In this document: positions 43,964 through 55,400 of the stretch, piece by piece
How positions within the stretch are numbered: position 1 is the stretch's first letter
Layout: each line of letters starts with the position of its first letter
Assembly (NCBI GenBank): GCA_008828725.1
Contig: MEHQ01003624.1
Span: forward strand, 1 to 64,000
DNA: 64,000 nucleotides
Reading direction: 5' to 3'
Origin: Saccharina japonica
Taxonomy: Eukaryota > Sar > Phaeophyceae > Laminariales > Laminariaceae
The notes under the pieces: model-generated
Told to the model about the DNA's origin: nothing
The model's input: the letters and a program-made list of their open reading frames with translations, nothing else
The model's database searches: none
Made by a program: the position numbers and the translations under genes

Positions 43964-45905
43964 TATGAAATGCCACCCACATACACCTCAGATTTACTTT
44001 GCAGACGGCAAAATACAGCAGGACGGTGATCGATTAGGTTTCAGCAGTAGCAATTGAGCTTACCGAGCGGCGCACTATCCTTTATAATTAACATTTCGAT
44101 ACCGTGCAAATAGGGGTTGATGAAGCGACTCTTTGCATTACTTTGATCGCAATTGACCATCTATCCCTGACGTCGTTATTGCTCACGACTCAAATATGAG
44201 TTTCTATCGCACGCCAGCGACGACATTAGCATTCACCCTTTGTTAATATTCTCAAAAGTGTACACTTCCATCCTTTCCTTCGATCACATAACATGAAATT
44301 ATATCAGAAACACCCTCCCTATCACTCCGCTTCCAGAATGAAGTCATATGAAGCGCTGATGATCTGCATTTCATGTTTGTCTACAAACTCGTTTCACGCA
44401 ATATCATGGTACATCATGTATCATCCCCCGTCCTCCCCTTGTCCTTTCCTGCCTCCCCCCGGTCTCGAAAAGGATGCGTGGTCAATGGGCAAACGACTAA
44501 GGCAAGCAACAAATGAGTACGCCCCACTCCCCCCCTCCACCCCCCCCCCCCCCCCCGGCCCCTCCCGCCTTTCCGTCCTTTCCCCAGCACAGCCCCTTTC
44601 CTCCTTCCCCCCGCTCTCGTTCCAAACCCTCCCCCTATAGTTATACGACTACGGCCATGCAACACATGAGTACGTCACCCCCCTCCCCCCCTTCCCTACA
44701 ATAAGAGTGGGTACGGTGCTCCGTCTCAAAAGGGGTGTGTGGTCGATGATCAAAGGACCAAGGCAAGCATCAAACAAGTACGTTTTTGTCGGTTTCGCGA
44801 TACTTTTGCTAACATTACCCTTCAACAAGAAAGCAAAGCTTCGACCCTACTGTACTTCTGCTTTGGCGACGCCGTCAAGTTCGCCGGTGTAATTGTTTTG
44901 CGCAAGCTACAGCAACTCTGGCTCTGCATGTTGTATGCTACCAGGTATATATCCTACTCGGTGTACGTACGCCGCGTATTTTGTGGGGAGATAGATCACC
45001 CTGGGGGGGGGCAGCGTTGAGGGGTATGACATGGTGAAACCCCGGGTGGGTGCTGAGAGAGTGGACAGCGATCCTGTGGATCACACACGGGAGGGAGGGC
45101 ACTTACGGGTGAGTTGTTCTTGCTCCGCATCATACCGTTGCATTCGGCAGATGAGCATGTAGATCTCTGTAAATGTCGAAAGCGCGTGAAACCATCTCAA
45201 GATACGCAATGCGCGGGTCGCGATGATCTCGCTTACGAGGGGAAAACAATCGGACGCGACGTACTACGTCGAGCATAGAGAAGATCGAGCTGCTGGGACC
45301 AGGCGGCCAGATCTACGGACAGTACATCAACCACACACACGGACACAACGACAAAACCGCTCCCGTTGGATGTATGTATTGTCCCGGTACTCTACCCACT
45401 GTTCTGTGATCACGCTCGATGTATCACTGAATTCAGGCGTGATGTAGCACATAACAAGCTGCAGAACAGCACGCTGCTGACACCAAAGACGGCGATACGG
45501 TACCGCCGTGTTTCATACGCCTGCCGTCAACCACTGAGTAAGAGTACAGTGCCGCAAAACAATCAAGCTGTTCCCTTGACATATGTAGCACCGCCCCAAG
45601 ATTACTACGATCGAGTATAAAGATCCCTCACGTGTACCGTGCCCTCCGGGTACCGCTATACACTTACTTACAGTGTGGTAGTTCAAGGTCACCAGGGTAA
45701 ATAGGAGAGATATCTGCAATCAAATACGTTATCGATGGCGCCGTCACGGAAATCGAACTTTGGAAATTAGTAGTTCACGCGATATACGGAGTAAAAACGA
45801 CTACGGAGACTCCCCGAATATTTTCTGGGACTCTCCCTTAGTAATATCACGGGTGGTCAGACTACTTGGTAAATATGTTTCGAACATACCACCTGTAAAT
45901 AAGTA
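43964..45905. other. Stretch without a gene; C-rich duplicated segments
   Basis: 44400-44790 has long C and CT runs and two related copies of TCTCGAAAAGGATGCGTGGTC / TCTCAAAAGGGGTGTGTGGTC, each followed within about 30 bp by AAGGCAAGCA(A/T)CAAA. One reverse copy of repeat D lies between them. The rest shows no exon or element. Confidence 0.45.
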
Positions 45906-45909
45906 AGTA

Positions 45910-46056
45910 TTGCGTGCCAGTTTTAAGAGTGTGCCTGGTGGTTATACCTGGCATGAGGCAAGCATTGTCCCGTCACTCTTTCGACAGTGTCTGCATTTAA
46001 TTGCTAACTGTCCGAAAACAAACCAAAATTTTAACAACGCATATCACGACAACTTG
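45910..46056 (+). CDS. Possible exon, unidentified
   Basis: The frame SFKSVPGGYTWHEASIVPSL ... NNAYHDNL is followed by a strong donor (TTG/GTACGT). No family is recognised; an upstream acceptor was not identified. Confidence 0.2.
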
Positions 46057-46266
46057 GTACGTGCTTCTCTACTGCTGGGTCAATGGATTACATCATGTGT
46101 CTGTCTGCTGTGCGGTGGTCAGAAACAGACCCCGAACGGCGTGTGTTTTTTGTGTGTGTACGCTGAAGACCTGCTGTAAATACACCCACCTTTATGCCTG
46201 TCGTGCCGCGCCTTTGTACCGCAGCCTGTCGCCAGGTGTCATCCGGTGGCGCCGTTAGTATGGCTG

Positions 46267-46335
46267 ATGCTCATAATAGCTGCCGGTGTTGCGGGGGTAG
46301 CTCTGTTCGTCCACCCTGCCTACTTCTTGGGAGAG
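46267..46335 (+). CDS. Possible first exon with a membrane anchor or signal peptide
   Basis: An ATG opens MLIIAAGVAGVALFVHPAYF, a strongly hydrophobic segment ending LGE at a good donor (GAG/GTGAGC). It could be the 5' exon of a secretory-pathway protein, perhaps far upstream of the GT61 gene, but minisatellites intervene and no join is proven. Confidence 0.22.
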
Positions 46336-46689
46336 GTGAGCCGTACCGGACATAGAAAGATATAACGAAGATGGACATGCACTGCAGTAGGATAAAAGGG
46401 GGTCCATCTAACATTCATATTCCTATGGTATGGTCCATCCGGAGAAAATTATCCAAATATGTGCATATGAGCCAAATGGATAATTTCCCGGAAAACTTTA
46501 CTTTTTCTCTTCTGGCCGCGGGTTGTTTCTCTCGCGCTCGGCCACGTGGCACGCAGGGGGTCCGCGTGTACACCCCGGCCCAAGCGTGGGTCCCGACCGG
46601 GCTCCGTGTCGTGTGCTCTGGGCGCTTATTTAACTTTTTCGTGGCAACGGCATGCCGCGTCAACCCTCGGCTTGCATACTCACGGCATG

Positions 46690-47085
46690 CCACGACATGC
46701 TGAGCAACGACTGCCGCGACAAGCTACAAACCCTACGGTAAACTCCACGGCAAACGCCACGGCAACCCCCACGCCAAGTCCCGACAAGATCCTCGGTACA
46801 TGACAAGACCCACGGCAAGCCACGACGATGTTCACGGCATAACACGACAATACCCACTGCAAGCCCCACGATGAACCTCCGCGGCAGACCCCAGGAAACT
46901 GTCCACGGCAATGCTCGCGGAAACCTCAGCGGCAAGGCCCGCGGCAAGGCCCGTGGCAAGGCCCCGCTGCAAACCTCGTGGAAAGTTCCACGGCAAGTCC
47001 CACGGCAAGGCCCGCGGAAACACCCACAGAAAGGACCGTGGAAACACCCACGGAAACACCCGCGGAAACAAGGCTAGACCCAAAA
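46690..47085 (+). repeat. 12-bp-type GC-rich minisatellite, CACGGCAAG orientation
   Basis: About 400 bp of variants of CCACGGCAAGxC and CGCGGCAAGGCC, drifting to CACGGAAACACC near the right. Because the unit length is a multiple of three, Arg/Lys/Gly- or Pro/Leu/Arg-repetitive open frames arise on both strands. Confidence 0.9.
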
Positions 47086-47204
47086 TGGGAACAGCGTGAC
47101 AGGTGGGTCTCCAGCGGCTCCTGCGGGGGGCTGAATATATATATGCACATATGTAAAGAGCGTCAGAGTACCAGTACCAGTCCTAGGGACTAAGTCAATG
47201 ACTC

Positions 47205-47515
47205 GCCAGTACCAGCCCTCTTGGGAGGACTCAGTCTTCAGGGCACCTGAGGCGCTGAAAGGACTGAGTCCCACCAGTCCTCAGGGTACCTGGGGTCCTG
47301 AAAGAACTGAGTCCCGTCAGCCCTCAGGATACCTGGGGGCCGGAAAGGACTGAGTCCCACCAGTCCTCAGGGTACCTGCGGGCTGGAAATGACTAAGTCC
47401 TGCCAGTCCTCAGGGCACCTGAGGGGCTAAAAGGACTGGGTCCTACCAGTCCTCAGGGTACCTGGGGGCCGGAAAGGGCTGGGTCCCACCTGTCCTCAGC
47501 GTACCAAATGGGATG
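47205..47515. repeat. 44-bp minisatellite, about seven copies
   Basis: Units read GGACTGAGTCCCACCAGTCC + TCAGGGTACCTGGGGGCCGG + AAA. The word CCAGTCCTCAGGG or a variant recurs every 43-45 bp. GGACTGAGTCC and GGTACC are internal palindromes. Confidence 0.9.
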
Positions 47516-47559
47516 GGCCCATCGCGAGGTCAAAGTGCCAAACGAGAACAGGGTGCCAG

Positions 47560-47950
47560 ATGGGGTCTTGCCGTGGATATTGTCGCGGGCATTGCCGCGG
47601 GCCTCCTAGCCGCGGACGCGGCCTTGCCGTGGAAACTGCCGTGGGAAATTCAGTAGGGGCTTGCCGTGGAGCTTGTTGTGGGACTTGCCGTGGATCTTAG
47701 CGTGGTACCTACCGCAGTTTCTGCGGCGCGTTTTACCATCGGTCTTGCCGCGGATCGTGCCGTGGATATTGCTGCGGGTCTTGCCACGGGTCTTGCCACG
47801 GGTCTTGCCGCGGGTCATGCCATGGGTCTTGCCGCGGGTCGTGCGGTGGATTATGCCATGGGTCTTGCCGCGGGTCTTGCCCTGGATATTTGCCGCACGG
47901 ATTTTTCCGCGGGTCTTGACGTGGGTCTTGCTGTGGGGAGCAATGCATGC
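47560..47950 (-). repeat. 12-bp-type minisatellite, inverted orientation (CTTGCCGCGGGT)
   Basis: GTCTTGCCGCGG and GTCTTGCCACGG repeat with a 12-bp core period. This is the reverse complement of the type at 46690-47085. Repetitive frames such as LPRVLPRV are artefacts of the period. Confidence 0.9.
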
Positions 47951-48184
47951 CTTATAGGGGTGGCGGTTTATTTGTGTGAGGTTTAGACATGAGGAAGGGG
48001 CTCAATTTCTCACCCGAAACATGATTTCGAAGAATAAGGCTTGTTCGCGCAATCCGGCTACTGTAGTCCTGAAACAAACACCTGGTATGACCAGAGTAAT
48101 CGCTCACTTGAGGAGCATACTAATTGTCAGTCATAGTAACTACACTAGTATAGCGTCAGAAGGCAAAAGCTAACTAGTAATACA

Positions 48185-48400
48185 ACCCCGATAAGGTATG
48201 CCGTGGAATGAGTCTGGGGTCCTGCCGTAGAATTGCCGCCAGGCTTGCCGTGGGATGCCCTGGCAAGTATCACGGCAATATCAACGAGCACAACCATGGC
48301 GCACGTGCGGCGGCATCGCCATGGCCAATGGCAACCCATGGGCCTTGCCGGGGCATCTGCCGTGGCATCGACCGTGGCATCTGCCGTGGCATGCAACTAA
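48185..48400. repeat. Third, looser block of TGCCGTGG / CACGGCAA repeats
   Basis: Contains GCTTGCCGTGGGATGCC, then ATCACGGCAATATC, and CATCTGCCGTGGCATCGACC + GTGGCATCTGCCGTGGCAT. Both orientations occur in one block, with a roughly 18-bp period in the last part. Confidence 0.75.
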
Positions 48401-49770
48401 AAGTTCAAACAATTATGTGCACCCGTGCCGCCGACGGCACATACATCTCTGTGTGTGCGTGTACGTGTGTGACACACCATCGCAAGAGAGGTGCAATTGA
48501 ATTACCTGGATGCTGCGCAGGGGACAGGAAGATACAAGTTGACACTTCCTCCAGATATTAAGAGCAGCCGAGCTGCCACGGTACACACTACTATACGACG
48601 GCAGCACAACAGCACCAGCGCTTCAAACCCTGGCCTTTGTGGCCGCCACGGTGCTTCTGCGTTCGTCTGTTTCACCAGGAGATAAATACTGTAGTACACA
48701 CATGTGCATGCACGATCGTCGCCACGTACCCAAACACATGCCGTCGAACATTCTCCTATCGTACATCATACAGTGAAACTCGGAGTAAATAGGGACGCCT
48801 GGTGATGATGCTCCCCCTTTTCAAGTTGCGACGGACACCCCCGGGATTTTAAGCCAGCCACGTCCCGAAGGGGAACCTTGTGCCGTTTACGACATGGTCA
48901 TAACCAGTGATGAAAACGCTTATGTTTAGATGATACAATCATATTCGTGACCGCGAAGTCAAGCGCAATCAACGCTAAGCACAAGGAAAAAAACACATTC
49001 TGCACTAGATTCAAGTAGTTACGCGACTATGCACCAAGAAAAAAACTCGAAAAGACCGACCAAAATCGGCCAAAATCAAGTCAATTTGGGTTTAAGCAAA
49101 TGACGAGTATCTCACAAAAATGATGTCCCCGAACCCCCCCCGTCAGCAAATTATCAGCACGTACTTGCCGTGGTTTTCGTTTTTTTTAATGGTTTCGCCC
49201 GGTTGGTTAACTCTTGGATCCTGGACACGAATGACCTTTAAAATCCGCTTTTTTCCCCATAGCTCCCTCAAAACATGACTATTAAAAATCGGAAATAATG
49301 CCCACAGCGCATAATAGTTGTGCGGGCCATACAGCATCCACGTATTATGCGCTTAGATTTTTCCGTTTTTGCAACTAAGAAGCGAAATAATTTAAATAAT
49401 TTGAAAAAAAAACATGTCCGGGAATAGCTGCGGTCGCATGGGGGCTTTAAAGCGGTGTTTGCGGTTTTTCAACACACCACCCCACCCAGTGTAAAGTGCT
49501 CCTTGGTGCTGAAGGGGAGGGGGGGGTGTGCTCTTGTCGTGCACGGCCGTAGTCGTATGACCATAGACCCTCGGGGGGGGGGGGGGGGTCGGACAGATGG
49601 ATTATACCTATCATATCAGCGTTTGCATGTGCATACTGTACGAGCAGTGCTGGCCCAAACGATATTCGGGCACATTACGAGTACGTGCAGTGCTGAGGGT
49701 GAACCGATATAGCGTGCTCGAGACGAAGAGCTGTCCGTAGGATGCAGGGGACTCTGCCAAAATAACGCAT
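48400..49770. other. Stretch without a gene; repeat D copy beside G runs
   Basis: 49510-49590 holds repeat D (CGTGCACGGCCGTAGTCGTA, TGACCATAGACCCTCGGG) between two long G runs. Nothing else is supported. Confidence 0.45.
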
Positions 49771-49772
49771 GC

Positions 49773-49937
49773 ATGCGTAGTGTATCTGGATTATGGTGGA
49801 ACATCACGGTATTCCTTGTGCTTTGGCTGGGTGACCGCTGCAAGTATATCGTCAAGTGCGAGTCTAACCACATACCAAGAGCCACCGGGGGAGAACACTA
49901 CTTTAGCTGTAACATTTACCTGCTACGAAATATGTGT
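49773..49937 (+). CDS. Candidate 5' exon of the GT61 gene (type II membrane anchor)
   Basis: The ATG opens MRSVSGLWWNITVFLVLWLG, a short N-terminus and one hydrophobic segment as in Golgi type II glycosyltransferases, then DRCKYIVKCESNH and YFSCNIYLLRNM. A GTAAGT donor follows at 49938; using GTGTAA at 49936 instead would bring the next candidate exon (50251 onward) into phase. Its link to the GT61 gene is inferred from strand, order and character only. Confidence 0.35.
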
Positions 49938-50250
49938 GTAAGTATGGTCATTAGTGTTGCGTAGCGTGATTTTATTTTCAAGCACGCCGGTATACAGCAT
50001 ATTCAAGGAGCTATGATAAATTTCGCACCGTCTGAAACATAGTCACGCTACGGTCACCGCCCCACAAAACAGTGTGGTTATGTCGACCTCTATTTGCCAT
50101 TTGATGCTTGTACCTACCTATCATAGTTCACAACAGTGTCCTTCGCCGCCTCCCCCTGCCCCCCCATTGACAATGACTCACGCCTTCCCCACCCGCTATA
50201 TTCGTCCCACCCTCTCGTTCATCGGTAGCCGCGTCAATCTGCGGTCCCAG

Positions 50251-50463
50251 TTACAGAAGTGGACTTCGACAGTTGGGTGGGGAAAAGAGAATATGACCAG
50301 TATAATTGCAGTGGAGAACTGGATGCAGGGACGCCTGGCACGGGAGGGTCCCATCTTCGCGGCGTACCACGTCCGTTCGAGTCAAAGAAGAGTGAGGACG
50401 ATTCGTGTCTCGCCCCAAGCGTTTACCGCCACAAGGGGTGTAGTTCTCGACCAACCCGGTTTG
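50251..50463 (+). CDS. Candidate luminal stem exon of the GT61 gene
   Basis: After a GGTCCCAG acceptor, the frame TEVDFDSWVGKREYDQYNCS continues through CLAPSVYRHKGCSSRPTRFG. It has Cys residues and an NCS sequon expected of a luminal domain. A donor at 50464 (GTGGCG, weak) would join in phase with the exon at 52413. A second frame is also open, so this remains tentative. Confidence 0.3.
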
Positions 50464-50499
50464 GTGGCGATGGTTCTGCTTGCGCCGCGTATGTGTATT

Positions 50500-50873
50500 C
50501 TAAGCCGCTAAGTCTGCGCGATAATTAGATAAGGGTGGGCCGCGTGTAAGCCGCCGCTAAGTCTCCGCGATACAAAGGAAATGGTGGGCCGCGTCTAAGC
50601 CGCCGCTAAGCCTGCGCGATAATTAGGTAAGGGTGGGCCGCGTCTATGCCGCTAAGTTTGCGCGACAAATAGGTAAGGATGGGCCGCGTCTAAGCCGCTA
50701 TGTCTGCGCGGTAAATAAACTAGGGTGGGCCGTGTCTAAGCCGCTAAGTTTGCGCGATAAATAGCTAAGGGTGGGCCGCGTCTAAGCCGCCGCTAAGTCT
50801 CCGCGATAATTAGGTGAGGGTGGGCCGCGTCTAAGCTGCTAAGTTTGCGCGGTAAATAGATGGAGGTGGGCTC
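50500..50873. repeat. ~46-49-bp tandem repeat, eight copies
   Basis: GGGTGGGCCGCGTCTAAGCC + GCTAAGTTTGCGCGATAAAT + AGGTAA recurs eight times. Copies vary by one extra CCG (GCCGCCGCTAAG) and by T/C and A/T changes. Confidence 0.92.
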
Positions 50874-51270
50874 TGCACTACTGGACTGTACCTTCAAGAT
50901 TCTCGCACCAGGAGTTCTTATCATTTATTTTGTCACTCAGTCTTGTTCGTAGTTCGCTATTATTACTTCAGTAATGCAAGATACATATGTACTATAGAAC
51001 GAGTAAGAGTATTAACGTCTACTGTAGTGGGTAGGCATAATACACGCGTACATCCGTCGTATCCACAATCTCCGCATGTGCGCAAACTACCTGCTGGGGA
51101 GTGGACAGTACTGGGGAGGGGACGAGTGTAAGTAAGTCATGTTCGGTGGGAGAGGCGGTTCTCAGCTTCGCCCTACGTCGCGCCCCGCCTATGACGGGTG
51201 CTGCGGTATCATAGGGTTTGCATTATTATGGAGGCAGCGCCTAACTTTTTACCTGAGACCCTCGCTCGAT

Positions 51271-51730
51271 AACGCATGCTACCGTAAGGTAGAGGCGCAC
51301 CATGTTTTTCCTGAGGCTTCTACCTTGAGGTCTATACCTCACACCCCAAAAAACGTATTTAAGAGAAAACTAGAACTGCTATATACGATTTAAGAGAAAA
51401 CTACAGTAGAACTGCTATATACCAGATGGACAATCCCATATGGCCTAGGTATAAAATGAACAATTCTGCAACGATTTTGGGTTACTAACCCGTTAACCCT
51501 TTCAGGACTGCAGTCCCATTTTGGGGACGAACCACTCAAATTCTAAGTAATTTGTCCCCAAAACGGGACTCCAGTCCTATAAGGGTTAAGAACTGATCCG
51601 ACGCATTTGGGAACAAACTACTTGGAATTGGTGTGGGATAATTACTTCAGTTCGGGATGGGTGAAGGTAAGGAGCCGCGTCATTCAGAAATCGTTTCAGC
51701 TTAAACGTGCCACCTCTATCGTAAACTGTA
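51271..51730 (-). mobile_element. Family-A element, reverse orientation, interrupted
   Basis: Left end ACGCATGCTACCGTAAGGTA, right end CCACCTCTATCGTAAACTGT. Inside, reverse-family words GCACCATGTTTTTCCTGAGG, TATGGCCTAGGTATAAAATG, ACGATTTTGGGTTA and CATTCAGAAATCGTTTCAGC are separated by a duplicated TTTAAGAGAAAACT block and by the TTAA element at 51493-51589. Confidence 0.65.
51493..51589. mobile_element. piggyBac-like TTAA MITE, 97 bp, nested in family A
   Basis: TTAACCCTTTCAGGACTGCA with GTCCCATTTTGGGGAC at the left mirrors GTCCCCAAAACGGGAC with TCCAGTCCTATAAGGGTTAA at the right. The arms are about 36 bp with a handful of mismatches and enclose about 25 bp. TTAA followed by CCC is the end signature of piggyBac-type elements, which target TTAA; that is the basis of the name. 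It splits the family-A word GGGTTA...AAGGAGCC. Confidence 0.7.
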
Positions 51731-52412
51731 CCATTACGTCATTAGTAAGTAATTGATAAGTCATTACTAGTAAGTCGCCCAAAAACTGATGTTGAGCAAA
51801 GATAAAGTGCAACCCGATTGACAATAATCTCAAAGCCTGCTGCTGTAGGTTTATCACGAACAATATTGCAAAGCGCTACTACTGTACAGTACCGGCCAGC
51901 TCATAAGAAACCAGAAATCGGGCTTAGGCTGACTTTCTTATTTCAGAAAGGGGTGTGTCCCACACTAAATTCGGTATAATAGCTGTCGACTTTCTTGTTT
52001 CCCCCGTAATGTTTAGGCTGAGTTTCTTGTGGGGCACTTTCTTATGGGAGGGCCGGTAGTGTACTACTAATGACTGTGATGCTATTCCAACGATATCGGG
52101 GGTTAAGGAACACACTACAGTAGTAATAGTCGGTCAGAAACATTTCCGCCCAAACGTGGTATGAAATAGCCCGCCCTATCGTGACACGCGTCGCCGTGTC
52201 TTAGGCCCGGACGGGTTCCGAAAACACAAATCGTACTTGCTGCAGGGACGAAGACAACCAGCACCCCCCCTGAAATGAAGTCGCAGACTCTCTCCTGGGG
52301 GGTGTTCAAAACGCGCCGGATCGCCCGTCGTATCAGCAAGTAACCTGTATTTCTATGTAAAGAACGAATCTTCCGCACCCCTTTTTTCACGATTGTGTTT
52401 TCCACCCACAAG

Positions 52413-55400
52413 GGGCCGCCGCGATATGGTCGAGGCTGCTGGAGGCCTCAAAGTACGACGACGAGTGCCTCAACCCACCGTGCGGAAAGGTGCGTTCCGT
52501 GGGCGTTGTTCGTGCAGTACCAGGTAATATACTATATGTATGGTGGCGTTGCGGGTGTTGCATACCGCGGACAGATTATCGATTCCCACTTCATGATCCA
52601 CAGTAGATGGTTCTAGGCAGATATCTTCCCGCTCTTTTATGTATGATCAGTATGATCTAGCTCAATGTGCTGGGTGGGACCCGTATATTTCGTATGGTCT
52701 AGCAAGTGTTTCCTGGGCTGGGTATGTTGTACAATATGCAGATATTGCACAAACTCTCACAACGGCAGGTGGGGAACTAGATGGTACCTGGTATACATTA
52801 GATAGAAGGATAGATAGAAGGATAGATAGATAAGTAGATAGATTCTGTAGATAGATACTGTAGATAGATGGATAGATAGATGGATGGTTAGATAGATAGA
52901 TAGGTAGGCAGGTAGGTAGGTAGGTAGGTAGGTAGGTAGGTAGGTAGGTAGGTAAGTAGGTAGGTAGGTAGGTAGGTAGGTAGGTAGGTAGGTAGGTAGG
53001 TAGGTAGGTAGGTAAGTAGGTAGGTAGGTAGGTAGGTAGGTAGGTAGGTAGGTAGATAGATAGATAGATAGATACTGTAGATTTGTCCCAGATGTGAAGC
53101 GTTGCCTTCGCCCCCGCCACTGATTATTTGGCAAGGCTGCATCGTCCTCCCTCTCTTCGCTTGGTTGTTCTTACAAGCGTGTTCGGCCTCTATCGGCACG
53201 AGCGCGTGAGCGTGACCCCCCTTGGACCTCGAGGCCTACCAGTCAGCCAATCCTTCTCGCTGTTTGTGCTGTATGTGCTGTATTTGCTGTATGAGCTACA
53301 TGAACAATGTTTGGCCACCCGGCCAATGGCTTCCGAGGTACCACGAAAGGTGCTATCAATGAGAAACTTTCATAGATGCCGAGAAAAATCGTGGCTTGCA
53401 AGGAAGGCAGCGGAAAGGACTTGGTGGAGATAAAGTGAAATGTGTGGGAAACTTTTAGACTGGGACTGTCGTGTTACTGTAGGTTCACACCCAACTGCTT
53501 AAACTCGAGTTGTGAAATTAACGTGCTTCGAAAACAACTTCGTGGGGACAAGGCACATCATCGCCTTCTCGTTTTGGTTGTCTCGCAGGGGAAGCATATA
53601 CACGACGAATTCGCCGACCTAGGAGAGGAGATGGCTCGTGTACGAGGGGCCGTGGTGGTTTGGAGGCCGGAGTTAACAAAATGCTCCAAGTTTCTGACGG
53701 CGGCGAATAAGCTAGACTTTGTCAAGACGTTGCAGTCGTACTTTCCGATGGCCAGACGATCTCTTTTCCCCAGGTAAAGCTGCCCGTTGCGGCGGTCCGT
53801 CGTCGCGGTACCAAGTCGACCGATCAGGCCATCAATGGTCTAGACGAGCGCGGTCAATTATTCAATGGATCAAATGCGTCAATCGTCTACTGTAGTAGCC
53901 GATCGGGCAAACATTTCATCACGTCAAACACACCCAGCAGCCACTCCGTCGATAGCGTCTATCAATCACGCAACCGGAGATATCTGACAATCTCGTTCGT
54001 CCGCTCGTGCCACCGCTATAACTATCGCTACCACTACCACCACCACCCACCACCACTGCCAACACCAACACCAGCACCAACACCGCCAACAACAGTAATA
54101 TACTTAGACACGACGAATGTCCTGCGCCACACGTCTGTGCATACGTTGTATTGACAGGGTTATGCTGGAGCAAGAAAGGCGGAAGATTCCCGAGTCAAGC
54201 AAGGTTGATCGTTTCTTGGACGCAATCCGAGAGGGGACCGACACAGCGGGAAAGTGAGCACGAACAAGCCGCGACGCATTTTAAGCAAAAACCACACCCA
54301 CGCACAAAACATGTGTTTACTACACAGTAGCTTCGCGGTCGTTCTGCGCCGGTTTGTCGATGGGATATCCCATATCGGCTGTCTGGTAACATATCCCCAT
54401 GGTATGATTCACAATGGGAAATCCAATGAGCATACCATGGAATAACCTCATGGGGCATCCCATGCCTGCAGTGAGGTGTCCTATATAGCGCCCCATAGTG
54501 TGCGAATTATACAGCTATCCCATAGAATGCCTCGTGAGACGTCCTTATAGGAAACCCGATTAATTATTATGTAGATCATACTCACATCCTTGCGACATTG
54601 ACACAGTGATCTGCCGACGGCTCACATGTATGCGTTATGGTAGCCAATGCCAACGTACGGTGGAGAACGAACGGCCCATCGAAGGCGACAGAGAATCCCA
54701 ACGGCAGGGCTTGTTGATGATTTCCGTACCCCTCTGCTATGATGTCCTTCCCGCGCTTGCCGTTTGACAATCAATCCCGCAGGTATTTGAGCTCGTACTA
54801 CGCTAAACCGGACGTCGTGAGAACAAAGTCTGCCGAGAACGGGTACGAGGCCGTTCCTACCCTCGTGAGCATGGCTGACGTCTACATCGACACACACGGA
54901 TACGTGTGGAACAAACAGGTGAGACCCCGCCCAGGGTGGCGATGCCCTGCTTCGGTGCATGCGCCTTCATCTGCAACGCCTACAGTACTACACACACCGC
55001 AAGCGCCGTGTTTTTGCTACTACAGTATATCTACCTGTTGCGGCGCGTCCATTAGCGGTTTTTTTTGTATGCATGGGATGCGCTGTGCCGTATGAGTTAC
55101 GCTGTGATAATTTTCACGCAACGCTCTCCGCGGCAATAGCATCGGCCACCGGTGACGAGGCTGGTGCTCGCGGCTGGAGGTAACCCGCGAAACACTGCGG
55201 GATCCGACGGTTGTCTAACCATACCACAGTACGTAGTGGGAGCGGGGTGGGCACGTTTCGTCTCAAAACGTTATTATTGTTGGCGGGGGCATCTCAACTG
55301 AAAAACCACAGTAGCGGGTATACCGTTGCAACTCCCAACCTTGATTTTCGGTTTTGTTGGATACCTGATACCTTGGTACGTGTAATCCAGCCCATGGGGT

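Noticed and set aside
47606..47957. Collagen-like or basic repeat proteins over the 12-bp minisatellites
   Set aside because: The period is a multiple of three, so several frames stay open on both strands; no start context or splice sites.
52662..53134. Tyr/Leu/Pro/Thr repeat protein on the minus strand
   Set aside because: Translation of the GGTA microsatellite inside a GT61 intron.
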